NCBI GenBank assembly: GCA_025201345.1
Contig: JAIXMG010000032.1
Coordinates: 310,001-374,000, forward strand
Direction: 5' to 3'
DNA length: 64,000 nucleotides
Source of the DNA: Thamnidium elegans
Lineage: Eukaryota; Mucoromycota; Mucoromycetes; Mucorales; Mucoraceae
Shown: positions 12,149 to 23,340 of the stretch, piece after piece
How positions within the stretch are numbered: position 1 is the stretch's first letter
Layout of the letters: each line of letters opens with the position of its first letter
Made by a program: the position numbers and the translations under genes
The notes under the pieces: model-generated
Seen by the model: only the letters and a program-made list of their open reading frames with translations
What the model was told of the DNA's origin: nothing
The model's database searches: none

Positions 12149-12818
12149 TTATTGGATTTTAGCTGATTTCTTTGTGGTAGTAGGATTAGTGGTACGAGTA
12201 GGTACTACTACATTTAAATACTTGTTGATACGAATATATGAATCAATAATCATGATAAGTGGTAAAACGAAATAAGGTCCATAGAAACCACATAATACCA
12301 ATCTTTCTGTTTGATCAAGGTCATATTTAGGATTAAATAAAACCTCGACAATAGTAGGTAAAACTGTTGTAGCAACATGAGCACCGTAAACTATAGAAAA
12401 AATTTATACCGTGTTAAACTTGAACATTCGAGGTAATAATATCTGACTTACTGGCAAGAGGAAGACGGATGTACTTGCAATCTATTTGAATTAATTTGTA
12501 AGTATGGTAGTACAAACTTTTTTCTTCTCTTTTACCTTTAAGAAGACCAACACAAGCGATGAAGAAGAAAGGCAATTGCACGACTAATTCGCAACAGATA
12601 AAAGACGCGAACCAATAAAGAGCTGTAGGACTACCCATAAAAGGGTCTTTGAAGGTGTTAATATAAAAGTCCAAAGCATCAGACAAAGCAGTAGGAACCC
12701 AGTGAGGAGGATAGAATAGTTGAAAATCAATACCCAAAGTGACTGGGATGTGCGTAGCGAAATAGACAAAGTAGATTAGATCCAAAGGACGGGAAAAAAT
12801 ACTCTTCTTTTCTGCCAT
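12149..12818 (-). CDS. TMEM97/sigma-2 receptor-like EXPERA protein
   Basis: Small four-helix membrane protein of the EXPERA (TMEM97/MAC30) family. In animals this family acts in the ER and late endosomes in sterol handling. Exons 12536-12818, 12452-12481 (only 30 nt) and 12149-12390 join to 184 residues. Visible landmarks are the RPLDLIYFVYFATHIPVTLGID N-terminal helix region (shortened here to RPLDLIYFVYFATHIP), the aromatic loop FYPPHWVP, CELVVQLPFFFI, and the last helix LVLCGFYGPYFVLPL. The C-terminus is Lys-rich (TTKKSAKIQ), consistent with ER retention, although not a strict KKxx. The family resemblance is clear; a sterol role here is inference. Confidence 0.87.
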
Positions 12819-13175
12819 TTTTCTTTGAAATATTTTAGAAAGAACAGAAAAAAAGAAGAAGTGTATTTTGCAAGTGTCCTTAAAGTATTAGTTCATAACA
12901 GTCACATTTCGTACAGCGACAGAACGTCTTTTCAGCAAGTGTTCTTTGCCAGGAGATACTCATATTTGTAAAGAGTATTTTAGGTAGGTACGAAATTAAC
13001 GTCGAGGCTAGGTAAATTTTACATTTAATTGTTTGCTGTTATTTAAAGTTATAAAGCGAGGATCTACTAACCTAAAAATCCCTTACCAAAAAGCTTATTT
13101 ATCCTTATTTTATGGTTTTTATTTTTATTTATTGATTAAATCTTTTATTATTATACATATATTCACAAACCTAAT
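12819..13175. other. Intergenic, TMEM97-like promoter side
   Basis: About 357 bp between two minus-strand genes. It should hold the promoter of the TMEM97-like gene and the 3' UTR of the dehydrogenase. No motif recognised. Confidence 0.5.
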
Positions 13176-14271
13176 TTAAGGTTTGATAACAACCTTTAAA
13201 CCAGTACCAGCCAAGAAAACCTTCCAGGCATCATCAAACTCGCTCAATTTGAAAGTATGAGAGACCAAAGCACTCCAGTTGACCTTATTCTCCGCCAAAA
13301 CCTTGACAGCACGTTCAATACCATAAGGATTAGTATAGGTAGAAGTGATGGTTAATTCTTTTCTGTAAACATCAAAAGGAGAAATAGAAACACGGTCTTC
13401 GACCTTGGCAACACCAACCCAAACAACAGTACCACCAGCCTTTGTGAAATTAACAGCATCCTCAGCAGTATTGGGACGACCTACACATTCGAATACAACA
13501 TCAAATCCTTCACCAAGAGCACCATCAACAGCAGGAAGAGTACCAGGAGCAAAAGCCTCAATAGCTCCAAAGATGTCAAGGGCCTTTTGACGCCTCATCT
13601 CACTGGGTTCAATAACTGTGACACGTCCACCACTGGTAGAAGCAAGAGCAATTGCCATCAAACCGATAGGTCCAGCACCAATTACAAGAACTGAATCTCC
13701 AGTTTTAATCTTACCTTGATCTACAGCGTGAACAACACAAGAAAGAGGCTCAGCTAAAGAGGCTACCTCAGGTGATACGTGAGAGGGAACAGCAATAACG
13801 GCACGAGCAGGAACAGAAACATACTGAGACATACCACCATCAACAGTTACACCGATACAAAATAAATGAGTACATAAATGATATTTTTGGTTACGACAGA
13901 ATGTACATTGGTTACAAGGCATGTTAGGATCGATAGCTACTAAATCACCAACTTTAACGAGGGCTTTCGTATCAGGATGAATCTCTTGTACGTAACCGGA
14001 GAATTCGTGACCAATAACAACCTTCTTGGAAGCATGAGGAGTCTCGCCACGGCTAATATGTAAATCGGTACCTTTAAGAGTTTTTTTTTTTTTTTTAGAA
14101 TACAAAAGAATTGTTTGTTAAAAAAAAACGCGTTTTACCACAGATACCAGAAGCAGCAACCTTAACTAAAACTTCTCCAGACTTTAAGGCAGGGATATCT
14201 TTGCTCATCAAATCGATAGCTCCAACCTTTTGCCAGCTGGCAACAGTCATTTCTTTAGTAGAAGTACACAT
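13176..14271 (-). CDS. Zinc-dependent polyol/alcohol dehydrogenase
   Basis: NAD(P)-dependent dehydrogenase of the MDR superfamily, sorbitol/arabinitol/butanediol dehydrogenase type. Exons 14139-14271 and 13176-14071 join across SGIC/GTD to give 342 residues. Catalytic zinc ligands are visible: Cys in SGICGTD, His-Glu in IGHEFSGY and Glu in LAEP. Four structural-zinc cysteines are present in CNQCTFCRNQKYHLC. The Rossmann motif is VIGAGPIGLMA. The Glu after the second beta strand (VTVIEPSE) favours NAD over NADP. The exact polyol cannot be read from sequence. It is divergent from an aquaporin with 455 bp between start codons. ATG 14271 is chosen; a second in-frame ATG lies 21 nt downstream. Confidence 0.9.
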
Positions 14272-14679
14272 ATTTACTATTTTAGGGAATAATCGACAAG
14301 TGAAAAAAAAGAATACTTTTGAAACAAAATCAAAAATTCTTAAATACGTCTCGGAGAGAGTGACTCATTTACCTACACATTATTTAGTTTATTTATCATG
14401 CAAAAAAGTCCGATTGGTGGTAAAAGATTCACACTAGATTTTAGTAAACTCTAAATTTTCCCGAATAGGAAACCCGCCCTATAAAGTACTTGAGACATTT
14501 TTTTTTTTTGAAAAAGACACTTAGTAATGATATAAGTTTTGGTGTCAGATTATAACTGCTCGTTGATGTATAAAGTTATTATACGAGGAGTATAGTACAT
14601 GTCTATTAAACTCGTCTTATAACTGGTGTAATTTATATATAAATATACAGATATACCCAGATTAACTAAATATTATATC

Positions 14680-14710
<31 letters not shown>

Positions 14711-14726
14711 GCAACTTCAAAGAAAA
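14272..14726. promoter_or_regulatory. Shared divergent promoter, dehydrogenase/aquaporin
   Basis: 455 bp between the start codons of two divergent genes. It must hold both promoters. A T homopolymer of about 26 lies at 14681-14706, immediately before the aquaporin start. No specific factor site is claimed. Confidence 0.55.
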
Positions 14727-15725
14727 ATGAAAACTACACCTGTAGCCGATATATTCGGTGCCAATAAAGGTTCCCCTCCGAATATAGTAGCCGATAGTAT
14801 GGCAGCATTTGGTGAATTTGTTGGTATGGCTGTTTTTATCTTTCTGGCATTATCTGGTGTTCAAGCTGCTCTGGAAGCGCCAACTGGATTGCCTCCTAAT
14901 AGTGGTTTTACACCAGATCAAATTCAAAGCATTGCTTTTAGTTTTGCTGCTAGTGTTACGGTCGCATTGTTTATCTGTGGCCCTATATCGGGTGGTGTTC
15001 TAAATCCAGCAATCTTGTTAAGCTTAGTGATGACAGGTAACATTAACTGGCTCCGCGGAATTTTGTTCTTTTTTGCCGAGATGGCGGGAGCCATCCTTGG
15101 TGCCTACTTTTCTAATTTTGTCACTGCACATGAGTTACAAGGAGTCAATCTATTAACTCCCGGATTTAATTATGCACAAGGTTTTTTTGCAGAAGCTCTT
15201 TTAACATGTACTCTTTGTCTAACTGTCTTATTTGTAATTGTGGATAAGTCTTCGTTATCCGATTTTGCACCATTTGTTGTTGGTACTTCTATCTTTATAT
15301 GTCATTTGATCGGGGCTCCTATCGACGGTACATCTGTAAATCCCGCTCGTTCGTTTGCTGCATCACTTGTTACGGGAAAATGGGCTAATCATTGGATTTT
15401 CTGGTTTGGTCCTTTAATTGGTGCTGTATTTGCTGTAATGATTTACTTGACTTGTAAAATTTTAGAAGGACAATCTCGAAGCCAAATCTTAATGCAACAA
15501 GCCGATCAAATGAATACTTTAGATGACCAAGAAGCTAGTAAAAAGTCTAGAGAGGCGTTCAACAGAAACGCACGTAATGAAAATGGCGACCCGACATATC
15601 AAAATGACGATAATTTTCAAAATAATACAAATTATAACTCTCAAGATAATGGTAGGTATCATTCTGCCGATAATACTAACCCAACAAGTACGACAAATAC
15701 TACCATTCAAAACCCAAACTACTAA
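14727..15725 (+). CDS. Aquaporin / aquaglyceroporin (MIP family)
   Basis: Intronless gene of 332 residues for a major intrinsic protein, a channel for water and perhaps small polyols in the plasma or an internal membrane. Two NPA motifs are present (GGVLNPAILL and GTSVNPARSF). Six hydrophobic segments span roughly residues 25-250, for example FVGMAVFIFLALSGV and IFWFGPLIGAVFAVMIYL. The Arg after the second NPA is the selectivity-filter arginine. Residues about 265-332 form an Asn/Thr/Asp-rich cytosolic tail typical of fungal members. NPA-R with a following Ser and the preceding TSV are closer to orthodox aquaporins than to long Fps1-type glycerol channels, but substrate is uncertain. Confidence 0.93.
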   Translation: MKTTPVADIFGANKGSPPNIVADSMAAFGEFVGMAVFIFLALSGVQAALEAPTGLPPNSGFTPDQIQSIAFSFAASVTVALFICGPISGGVLNPAILLSLVMTGNINWLRGILFFFAEMAGAILGAYFSNFVTAHELQGVNLLTPGFNYAQGFFAEALLTCTLCLTVLFVIVDKSSLSDFAPFVVGTSIFICHLIGAPIDGTSVNPARSFAASLVTGKWANHWIFWFGPLIGAVFAVMIYLTCKILEGQSRSQILMQQADQMNTLDDQEASKKSREAFNRNARNENGDPTYQNDDNFQNNTNYNSQDNGRYHSADNTNPTSTTNTTIQNPNY

Positions 15726-16964
15726 ACTAATCAAGTTCCCGACAAACTCGAGAAATAATACTTATTCTAGTATTATTTACGTTTACTTTTTATTTCTTTA
15801 AAATTTCTTTCATCTAATTCCTAATAAATAATGCTTTATACTTTTTTTTTTAAAAAAAATAAAATAATAATGATTCTTATGAGTAATCCCTTTTTTGCTT
15901 ACATGAGGTTTTTGTTTAAAAATGAAGGGCCAGAAGGGGCCTGATAAAAATCTTGGTAATGTAGTACTAAATAACTTGCGACCACCAAACCATCATCTTG
16001 ATAGGAAAATATTATGGAGCAAGTCGCACAAAGATCTGGGGTAAATTCATTTAACGAATCGGGTAATTGATATTTTACCGCCAAAAGAATAGTTATATAT
16101 ATATATTTTTTTTTTTTTTTGCCAATGGATAAATAGAAGCAAGATTCCAGATTTTACTATATTATTATTTGGTATATGTTATATCCGTTTTTTTCGGAAA
16201 ATGTTAGCATGTATTCACATATGTCATCTTATTAAGAGAAACAGATGCATTCGCGATATAGTATAGCTCTTTTTTTTACCGCTGCATTTGTATATATGCA
16301 ATAGCGGGTAAAGATCTTTATGTACACTAAAATTGTGGGAATAAATTGCTTAGTATTGATCACGCATTATAATCGATAAGATGGCTTTTAATTGCAAGCA
16401 TATTTCTAAGTATTTATCTCGGAATCATATCAGATATGGATATCAGACCGTTTAGGAAACCTATCGCTTAGAAAGTATATTATATTCTGATTTATGGTTG
16501 TACGGACAGATAAAAATCGACACATTGGATCTATTTTTTTTTTTTTGGAACTATTGGTACCGGCACAAGCGTTGCAGTTACTCAACCTTTTTACCCGCCA
16601 AAGTATAAAATTAACACAGAATCTCTTGACATGATTTATTCATTAATTAGCTTTACCAAAAGAGAAAAAAAAAGATAGTATAATACGTATAGCATTATAC
16701 GCATAGTATTATTTTTATAAGAGATTTGTATTTACCAGTTACAGAAAATTCTGACCTTTAATATACGTTTACCTACCGGTCTGTCAACAGTACTTCTTTC
16801 TGTGGGAAAGCTGAAGTTTATGGGAAATAACTTTAGTTTAGAAAAAAAAAAGGGAGCAGATCGAATACCGTCATCAAAAAAAATAAAAAATAAGTATATA
16901 TATATAAACAAGTTTAGTCCTTTTTTTAATCCAATACAATTAAGCTTTCCAAATAAAAAAAATA
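15726..16964. other. Intergenic, aquaporin to sugar transporter
   Basis: About 1.24 kb. It contains a T10A8 tract at 15842-15859 and the promoter of the hexose transporter. A short minus-strand open frame (15899-16084) is listed separately. Otherwise nothing recognised. Confidence 0.45.
15899..16084 (-). CDS. Possible small ORF, unknown
   Basis: 61-codon open frame with a protein-like composition (PDSLNEFTPDLCATCS, then SYQDDGLVVASYLV) unlike the Phe/Lys/Ile-rich translations of surrounding intergenic DNA. No family recognised and no clear neighbouring exon. It may be a small gene, a relic, or chance. Confidence 0.18.
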   Translation of the reverse strand: MAVKYQLPDSLNEFTPDLCATCSIIFSYQDDGLVVASYLVLHYQDFYQAPSGPSFLNKNLM

Positions 16965-18878
16965 ATGGGAAAATTGTTAAAAGGAAGTGCTTTACTTTAC
17001 TCTGTAGCTATATTTGCATCATTAGGTCAATTTTTATTCGGTTGTAAGTATTTTTTTTAAAGAAAAAAGAAAGTATATCTGTTGTGAATCGAGCTAACGT
17101 ATTTAAATAAACTTTTAGATGATCAAGGTGTCATGTCAGGTATCTTGGTCAACAACAGTTGGCTAAATTTAATGGGTAACCCCAACGCCACTATGCAAGG
17201 TATGGTAGTAGCAATTTTTGAGTTGGGTGCTTGGGTTACTACTTATCCCACTAGTTGGTTTATGGATACTATCGGACGTCGCTGGACGATTATGGTGGGT
17301 GCCCTTATTTTCATTGTTGGTGGTGTTCTCCAAACTGCTTCCAACACAATTGTACAAATCTTAATGGGCCGTCTAATCGCTGGTTTCGGTATTGGTTTTT
17401 TAAGTACCGTATTGCCAGTTTATACAGCTGAGTTAAGTCGTGCTCATAATGTAAGGTTTAAATATTACGTACCAAAAAAAAAAAAAAAGAGATGGCTAAT
17501 TAAACCTTCCCCACATATACTTTAGAGAGGAAGAGTAACCGTTTTAGGAATGAGTGTTAACATGCTTGGTTATACTGCATCAGGTAAACAAGATTATTTT
17601 TATTTTATTTTTTTTAACTTTAAACTAATATTCTTTGAAATTAGCTTTCATCGATTATGGATTCGCCCATGTTGACTCAGATTGGTCTTTCCGTGGTCCT
17701 CTTTTATTACAGGTTGTATTTGCGCTCATTTTAGCTGTCGGTACTTTGGCCCTTCCTGAATCTCCTCGTTTCTTAATTTCTAAAAACAAGGATAAGCTTG
17801 CGCTCAAGAACCTTGCTGATATGCATGGTAAAGATGAAGACCACCCAGAAGTTAGTAAGGAATATGACGAAATTAGAAGCGCTTTGGATTTCGAAGCCAA
17901 ACTTGGTCAACCCACTTGGTTAGAAATGTTCACTACTTATCGTAAGAGATCAATGATCGGTATTGCAGTTCAAGCTCTTGGTCAATTGGCTGGTATTAAC
18001 ATTGTTACCGTAAGTAAAGAAATACAACTATTTACATATACTTTGACTCATATATATTCTTTTGGTTTATTAGTACTATGCACCAAAAATGTATGAAGTT
18101 ATTTTGGGTCCTGGAATCCAAACAATTTTGTTCGCTGGTTACACGGCTCTTGTTTACTTTGGTGGTGCCTTGGTTGCATCCGTTCTTGTCGATAGAGTTG
18201 GAAGACGTCCTTTGTTTATGTACGGTAGTTTCTTTATGACCATTTGGCTCACTCTTATGGCTGTCTTCAATAAGGTTGACCTTGGCCAAGCATCTACAGT
18301 TTTAGTCATCACATTTACAATGATTTTCGTTGGTACATTTGGTGCAACTTGGGCATGTGTCGATTGGTTGTGTATGTATTTAAGGTGTACTCAAATGATA
18401 TATGGTCACTTATTTTAATTGATTTTATAGATCCTGCTGAAATTTTCCCCTTCCGTACCAGAGCAAAGGGTATGTCTCTTGCTGTTTCTTCTAACTGGGT
18501 AATTAAGCTTTTATTTATTTTTATTTTTTGAATATATTACTAATTAATGTTTATTATTACTAGCTTTGTAACTTTGCCGTCGGGTTATTTACACCACCAA
18601 TGCTTGAATCCATTGGTTGGGCTACTTATTTATTTTATGCTGCATGGAACGTTGTTGCATTTTTCGTTGTTTGGAAGTGGTTTGTCGAAACTAAAGGAAA
18701 GACTCTTGAAGAGATTGATGCTGTATTTAACGATGGTGCCGCTGCTGTAGACATTAATAAGAGTTTCGATTATCATCAAACTCAGCAACTTGGAGAAGAA
18801 AAACCAACTACCTTCAATGCTAGCGTAAGTGATGAAGAGCAAGACGTAGCACTTAAAAATAAAAAAGAGCAGGCTTAA
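16965..18878 (+). CDS. MFS hexose transporter (HXT/sugar porter)
   Basis: Twelve-helix sugar:proton symporter or facilitator of the plasma membrane. It starts at ATG 16965 (MGKLLKGSALLYSVAIF). Exons break at FLFG/YDQGVMSG, SRAHN/RGRV, GYTAS/AFIDYG, NIVT/YYAPKM, DWL/YPAEIF and SSNW/LCNF. Sugar-porter signatures include GRRW after helix 2, GRLIAGFGIGFLS, LPESPRFL at the end of the first half, QLAGIN in helix 7, DRVGRRPLF, and PAEIFPFRTRAKG plus VETKGKTLEEID at the end. The glutamine of QLAGIN, which contacts sugar in this family, is present. The C-terminal tail is acidic and hydrophilic. The gene ends at TAA 18878. Specificity within the sugars is unknown. Confidence 0.92.
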
Positions 18879-19433
18879 ATAAATAATTTGTACATACTTT
18901 TATAAATAATAAATAACAATAATACATCTGTATAACCATATATCTACTTATCATTATTACTATTATTTTTAAAAAAAGAGACGTTTCGTTCCTCCACGAG
19001 AGTTATATAAAATAAATATGTATAACTCTAATAGAAGTTAGGTTTTTGTTTCCAACAACTAGAAAAGAACTGGTTTAAGTCGTAGTTACAAATGACCGTC
19101 TTATATAATTATTCTTAGCTGGTAATTCTTTTTACATATAAATATGATTGAAGACTAAGAGACAGAAGAAACTCTTTTCTTTCTTCGAACAAATACCTAG
19201 ATTTGGCGTTTACAAGAAAACGAACGTCTGATGGCATCAACCAATGCTCTACCATTCTTCGTCAATACCGCATTCTCTGGGGACCTTACTATCATACCCT
19301 TCCATTAATTGGGACCCCCTTTGTATAAAACATTATTGTTTCCCACGCAAGAGAAATAAATAAAAGTTAACTTTATAAAAGTATATTTATTTACACAACG
19401 TTTTTAATACATTATATATATATATATATATAA
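18879..19433. other. Intergenic, convergent tails
   Basis: About 555 bp between the ends of the sugar transporter and the GCP5-like gene, with a (TA)n run at about 19413-19432. A 32-codon minus-strand frame at 19197-19295 (contains VLTKNGRALVDAIRRS) has protein-like composition but is too short to call. Confidence 0.4.
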
Positions 19434-22400
19434 CTAACGTGTAGAAAGAGAAGTTGCTAAAGACTCGACTACATACATATAAAAAATTGAGTAAGTTTTC
19501 TAAAAGATTTAATCAGTAATGACTTACACCATGGTAAATTGGCTTTTTTCCCCAAGATCATTAAGCTGACGGATATAAACTCATTTGTACGAGTAAAGTC
19601 TTTTTCAATAGTATCCATTAAGGTTGTAAACTCCTCAACATTTCTATCTTTTCCTTCAAATACTTCCATATAGTGTATAAACATAGTAACCATTTTCTCA
19701 GCCATATCAAATATACTAATGATAGATTTTTTTATAGAAATAGACTAGTATACCCGTATTAATTCAGGGGTTTTTTTTTTTTAAAAAAAAACGACACTTG
19801 TATTACCTTATCATTTAGTAAACATCTATCAATAATTCTATGAATATAAGACGCATGTAATTCAGTAATTTCATCTGCGTTCTTTGATACTGACAACTTT
19901 TTTTTAAACTTTAACGTTTCGGCGTGAAGTATCTATATATATATATAAGTATAATAATCAAATGATACGTAGTACTCATTACTTACAGTAGTCATAATAT
20001 ATCTCCAGAACGAGTTGATAAACCAGAGTAGCCTCATACGTATGGAGTAATACCTCATATCAATGTCATCACTTTTTCTGTAGTCTAATCGATTTCTAAA
20101 TAATGTTTTATTTTCCATAACATATTTGGCACGTTTGAGCCGCAACAGGAAACCGGAAATCTTATTGTAATTATCCAAATGATGACTTTGAATAAAATTA
20201 TTTAACGGCCAAGGAATCTATATATTTATATATATAAAAAAAAATATCAGTTAGAAAACTACTGAGATATAATGTATTCCAGACAGTACCTCTACTTTAA
20301 ATTCAATCAAATCTAAATATGAAGCAGATGTTCTTTGTCGGTTACTTTCTTCACGTTGTCCCAATTGAATGTAAACAATTTCATCATATCCGCTTAATTT
20401 GCAAGCCTCTGAAAAGGTACTGTTTAACATACGTTTATCAAACCAAGGTTCATTATCATCCATTTGTTTAAATAAGACCTGGCAAAACGAATGCATTAAA
20501 TCATTCTCCAACATAAGATAAATAGATGCTAACGACTTCAATTGTTCCGGTAATCTAGAATCCTTATGCAACACATTGTTTAACGTATCTGCTGTATTGC
20601 GATATGGTTCTTGAATATATTTTTCTATAAACTGTTTAAAATTCTGGTCAAATAAAGACCCTACATCATCTATTATTGGTTGATAAATCTCTACTGACTC
20701 GGATTGACATTGGTCTGTAGGAAACAGTATACTGTTAAATGAGCTGATATTGTGATTTACAGGATCGATCTTATTATATATAATAAATGGTGATTTCATT
20801 GTTAAAAAATTACTCATGATTTCAAGGAATGGTATTGGGGGTTGACTTAATAGTTTAACATTTTTCTATAAAAAAGTGCATATTAGATATTTTAATTAAA
20901 AGGTAATATATATATATACGACTTACCAGTTTTTTTTCAATTTGTAATAATAAATTAACAGCTTTACCAGTAAAGAAAATACGAGATACGGCAGTAGGGT
21001 TGAATAACGGACATTGGTAAGAAACATAGTCTTGGGAAAAGGGTTGAATAGAGAAACCATCAATCCAAAAATTAGGTTGGTCTGTGGATACGTTTTCTTT
21101 TCGGGCCACAAAGAATTCGTTTGTTATATCACCTTCTAAGGAACCATAAAAGATCCAATCATCAATCATGCGTCCATAAGGTACTAACAGTTGTTCTAAT
21201 ACATATAGTAATGTATCATGCATAGCAATTTGTTCAGAATATTGAGCAGCCGTTGCGCGATCGTAAAATACGGATATTAAATAGGTTGCTATTAATCTAG
21301 GATTTACTTCAGCGAATGGTATATTCATTGTTATATCGTGAATTTCTTTGAAATGATGTAAAGGCGCATCCAATGTATGGCGAAGTTTTAATAAAGAAAT
21401 ACTCTGTGATTTATCATGTGTTATAAAACTAGTATTCATTTCCTGTTCAGAAAGTAACACATCAAAATCTTGGAGTGATTTGAATATACAGGCAGCGAAC
21501 GCTTGACTCGTTTGTCCATACTTAATATCATTTGCTACGCGTGTAACAATCTGTCTGAGTTCTGATAGAATATTTCCATATATGCAAAATTCTGCTAATA
21601 ATGATCCTAATGCCTTTTGACTAAGATGCTGAATCACGTAGTTTTCGTCCAACTATTGATTTTTTTATATATAAGTAAAATATACAATGCATATATATAT
21701 ATATAGTAAGCATATACCTGAAAATGATCATCTACATAGTGAAATAATACTCCACGACACCCTTTTAATAGTGATATCACTTCTCTAACGACACCGGCTT
21801 CAGGAACCGATTTAAATTGACGTCTACCCACCTCACTATAATATATTTGATTAAGATATTCATTCAATTGACATGGTTTTTTTAATAGATCGATATTAGT
21901 TGTATCTTCTGGTTCCAATTTGAAATTTGGTCTCCAATATTGTTGTGTTGCCAAGTAATCTAGTGCCTCTGAATCCGCTCTTTCATCAATGTCCATCTGA
22001 TCTATATAACTCGCAGTACGTGTCTCGGGTTCACTTGTTATTTCTCTACTATACTGTGGCTGAGACTAGTATACGTTTATATAAATGAACCATATCGTAT
22101 AAGTCCATACAAAGTAATTACCTGTCTAAATGGTGTATTTTCTTCCTCCAATTCATATCCATCATCATCACTAAAATCATCATTGGACACGTCTTCAGGC
22201 CAGGTTTTCCAATGATCGCCTTGCAAAGGATCATCTTTTACAACATCCTCCCACGTTAATGACTGTTCTTTTTCAATACTACTTGTTTTAGATGCATAAT
22301 TGTAAACTTGATTTTCAGAAGAAGATAACGATAACAATAACTGTAACATATCATATTTTAGTATGGATTGCTAACATACATGGCAGTAATAGAAGTCTGT

Positions 22401-22848
22401 TAGTTTTACGTTTATAATCTAAAATCGCTTATTTCTGTTTCTTTTTTTATATTTACATTTGAGTGTGGTGAGCCTATTGGTCGCGACGTTTTTAAGAATT
22501 CCGTTTTGTGCCCTATTAAAGCTTTTGATAATTTTCCATGACCTTTTATACTGAACTTTTCTGCTAACCTAAATATGTTATCTATTAGTTCATGTATTAT
22601 ATCTATATATATATATGCACAAACCCGTTTATGGCTGTTTCGACTTCATATTCACTAGTACTTGTACATTTCTCGTAAATTAGCATGTACTTTACTTTCT
22701 GAACTGCTTTATTCCATTCCGGTGTATTAATCTATAAGATAGGACTTTTAGTATCGATATAATTGCAGGATATAAAGATATAACTCACTTCTAAACCTGT
22801 CAGTTTATTTACAAGTCGTCCAGTTAGCTGATCCTTTGTCATGACCAT
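19434..22848 (-). CDS. Gamma-tubulin complex component (GCP5-like)
   Basis: Subunit of the gamma-tubulin ring complex, which nucleates microtubules at spindle poles. It starts at ATG 22848 (MVMTKDQLTGRL) and ends at TAG 19434 after a short last exon (PWFESLATSLSTR), with about eight to ten short-intron exons. The N-terminal acidic part has LTWEDVVKDDPLQGDHWKTWP, a stretch (shown shortened: TWEDVVKDDPL, GDHWKTWPED) that recalls GCP5-type proteins. GRIP1-type sequence follows: YGRMIDDWIFYGSLEGDITN, NEFFVARK and FWIDGFSIQP. GRIP2-type sequence includes FLLRLKRAKYVM and LLWFINSFWRYIM, the part that binds gamma-tubulin. The GCP family call is firm; GCP5 over GCP4/6 rests on the N-terminus and is less certain. 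Confidence 0.82.
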
Positions 22849-23340
22849 TTCTTTAAAAAAAAAAAAAGGAAGTTGTCAGGGCGAAAAGAAAAAAAAAGTT
22901 TAAAAAGGAACAATTATGGCAGTCATGTATTAATTTGATTGATTATAAAACTTGGGCATAAGCATTGTTACAAGAGTTGATAATTCTAAAATACATGAGT
23001 CTCGAGAACTGCTTATTAAAGTGTAAAGTGTTGTTGCCCTGGTATAATTCTCCATAAAATAAAGACTTTTGTCTTAAATAAAACTAGTAGGAAAGAATAG
23101 ACACATATACATGTTCTTGAATAACTATTATCATTTACAGCAATAATATTTACTATTGAAATAAATCCACAGTATTCGTTAAACAATAAAAGCTAGTTGG
23201 GGTTTCCGTATCGCGTACAAAATTATGCATGTTGACTTTTGGCTAAAATCGTTTCGAGTGTCATCAATTTTTATATAAAAAACCGCCCACTGAAAATTAA
23301 TTTCTCGCTTTTGTACCTTTCTTCTCGCGTAATTAATACC
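22849..23340. promoter_or_regulatory. Divergent promoter region, GCP5-like / ClpP
   Basis: About 490 bp between the GCP5-like start and the first candidate ClpP start. It should hold both promoters. No specific motif claimed. The 5' exon of ClpP may begin here (see ClpP). Confidence 0.45.
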
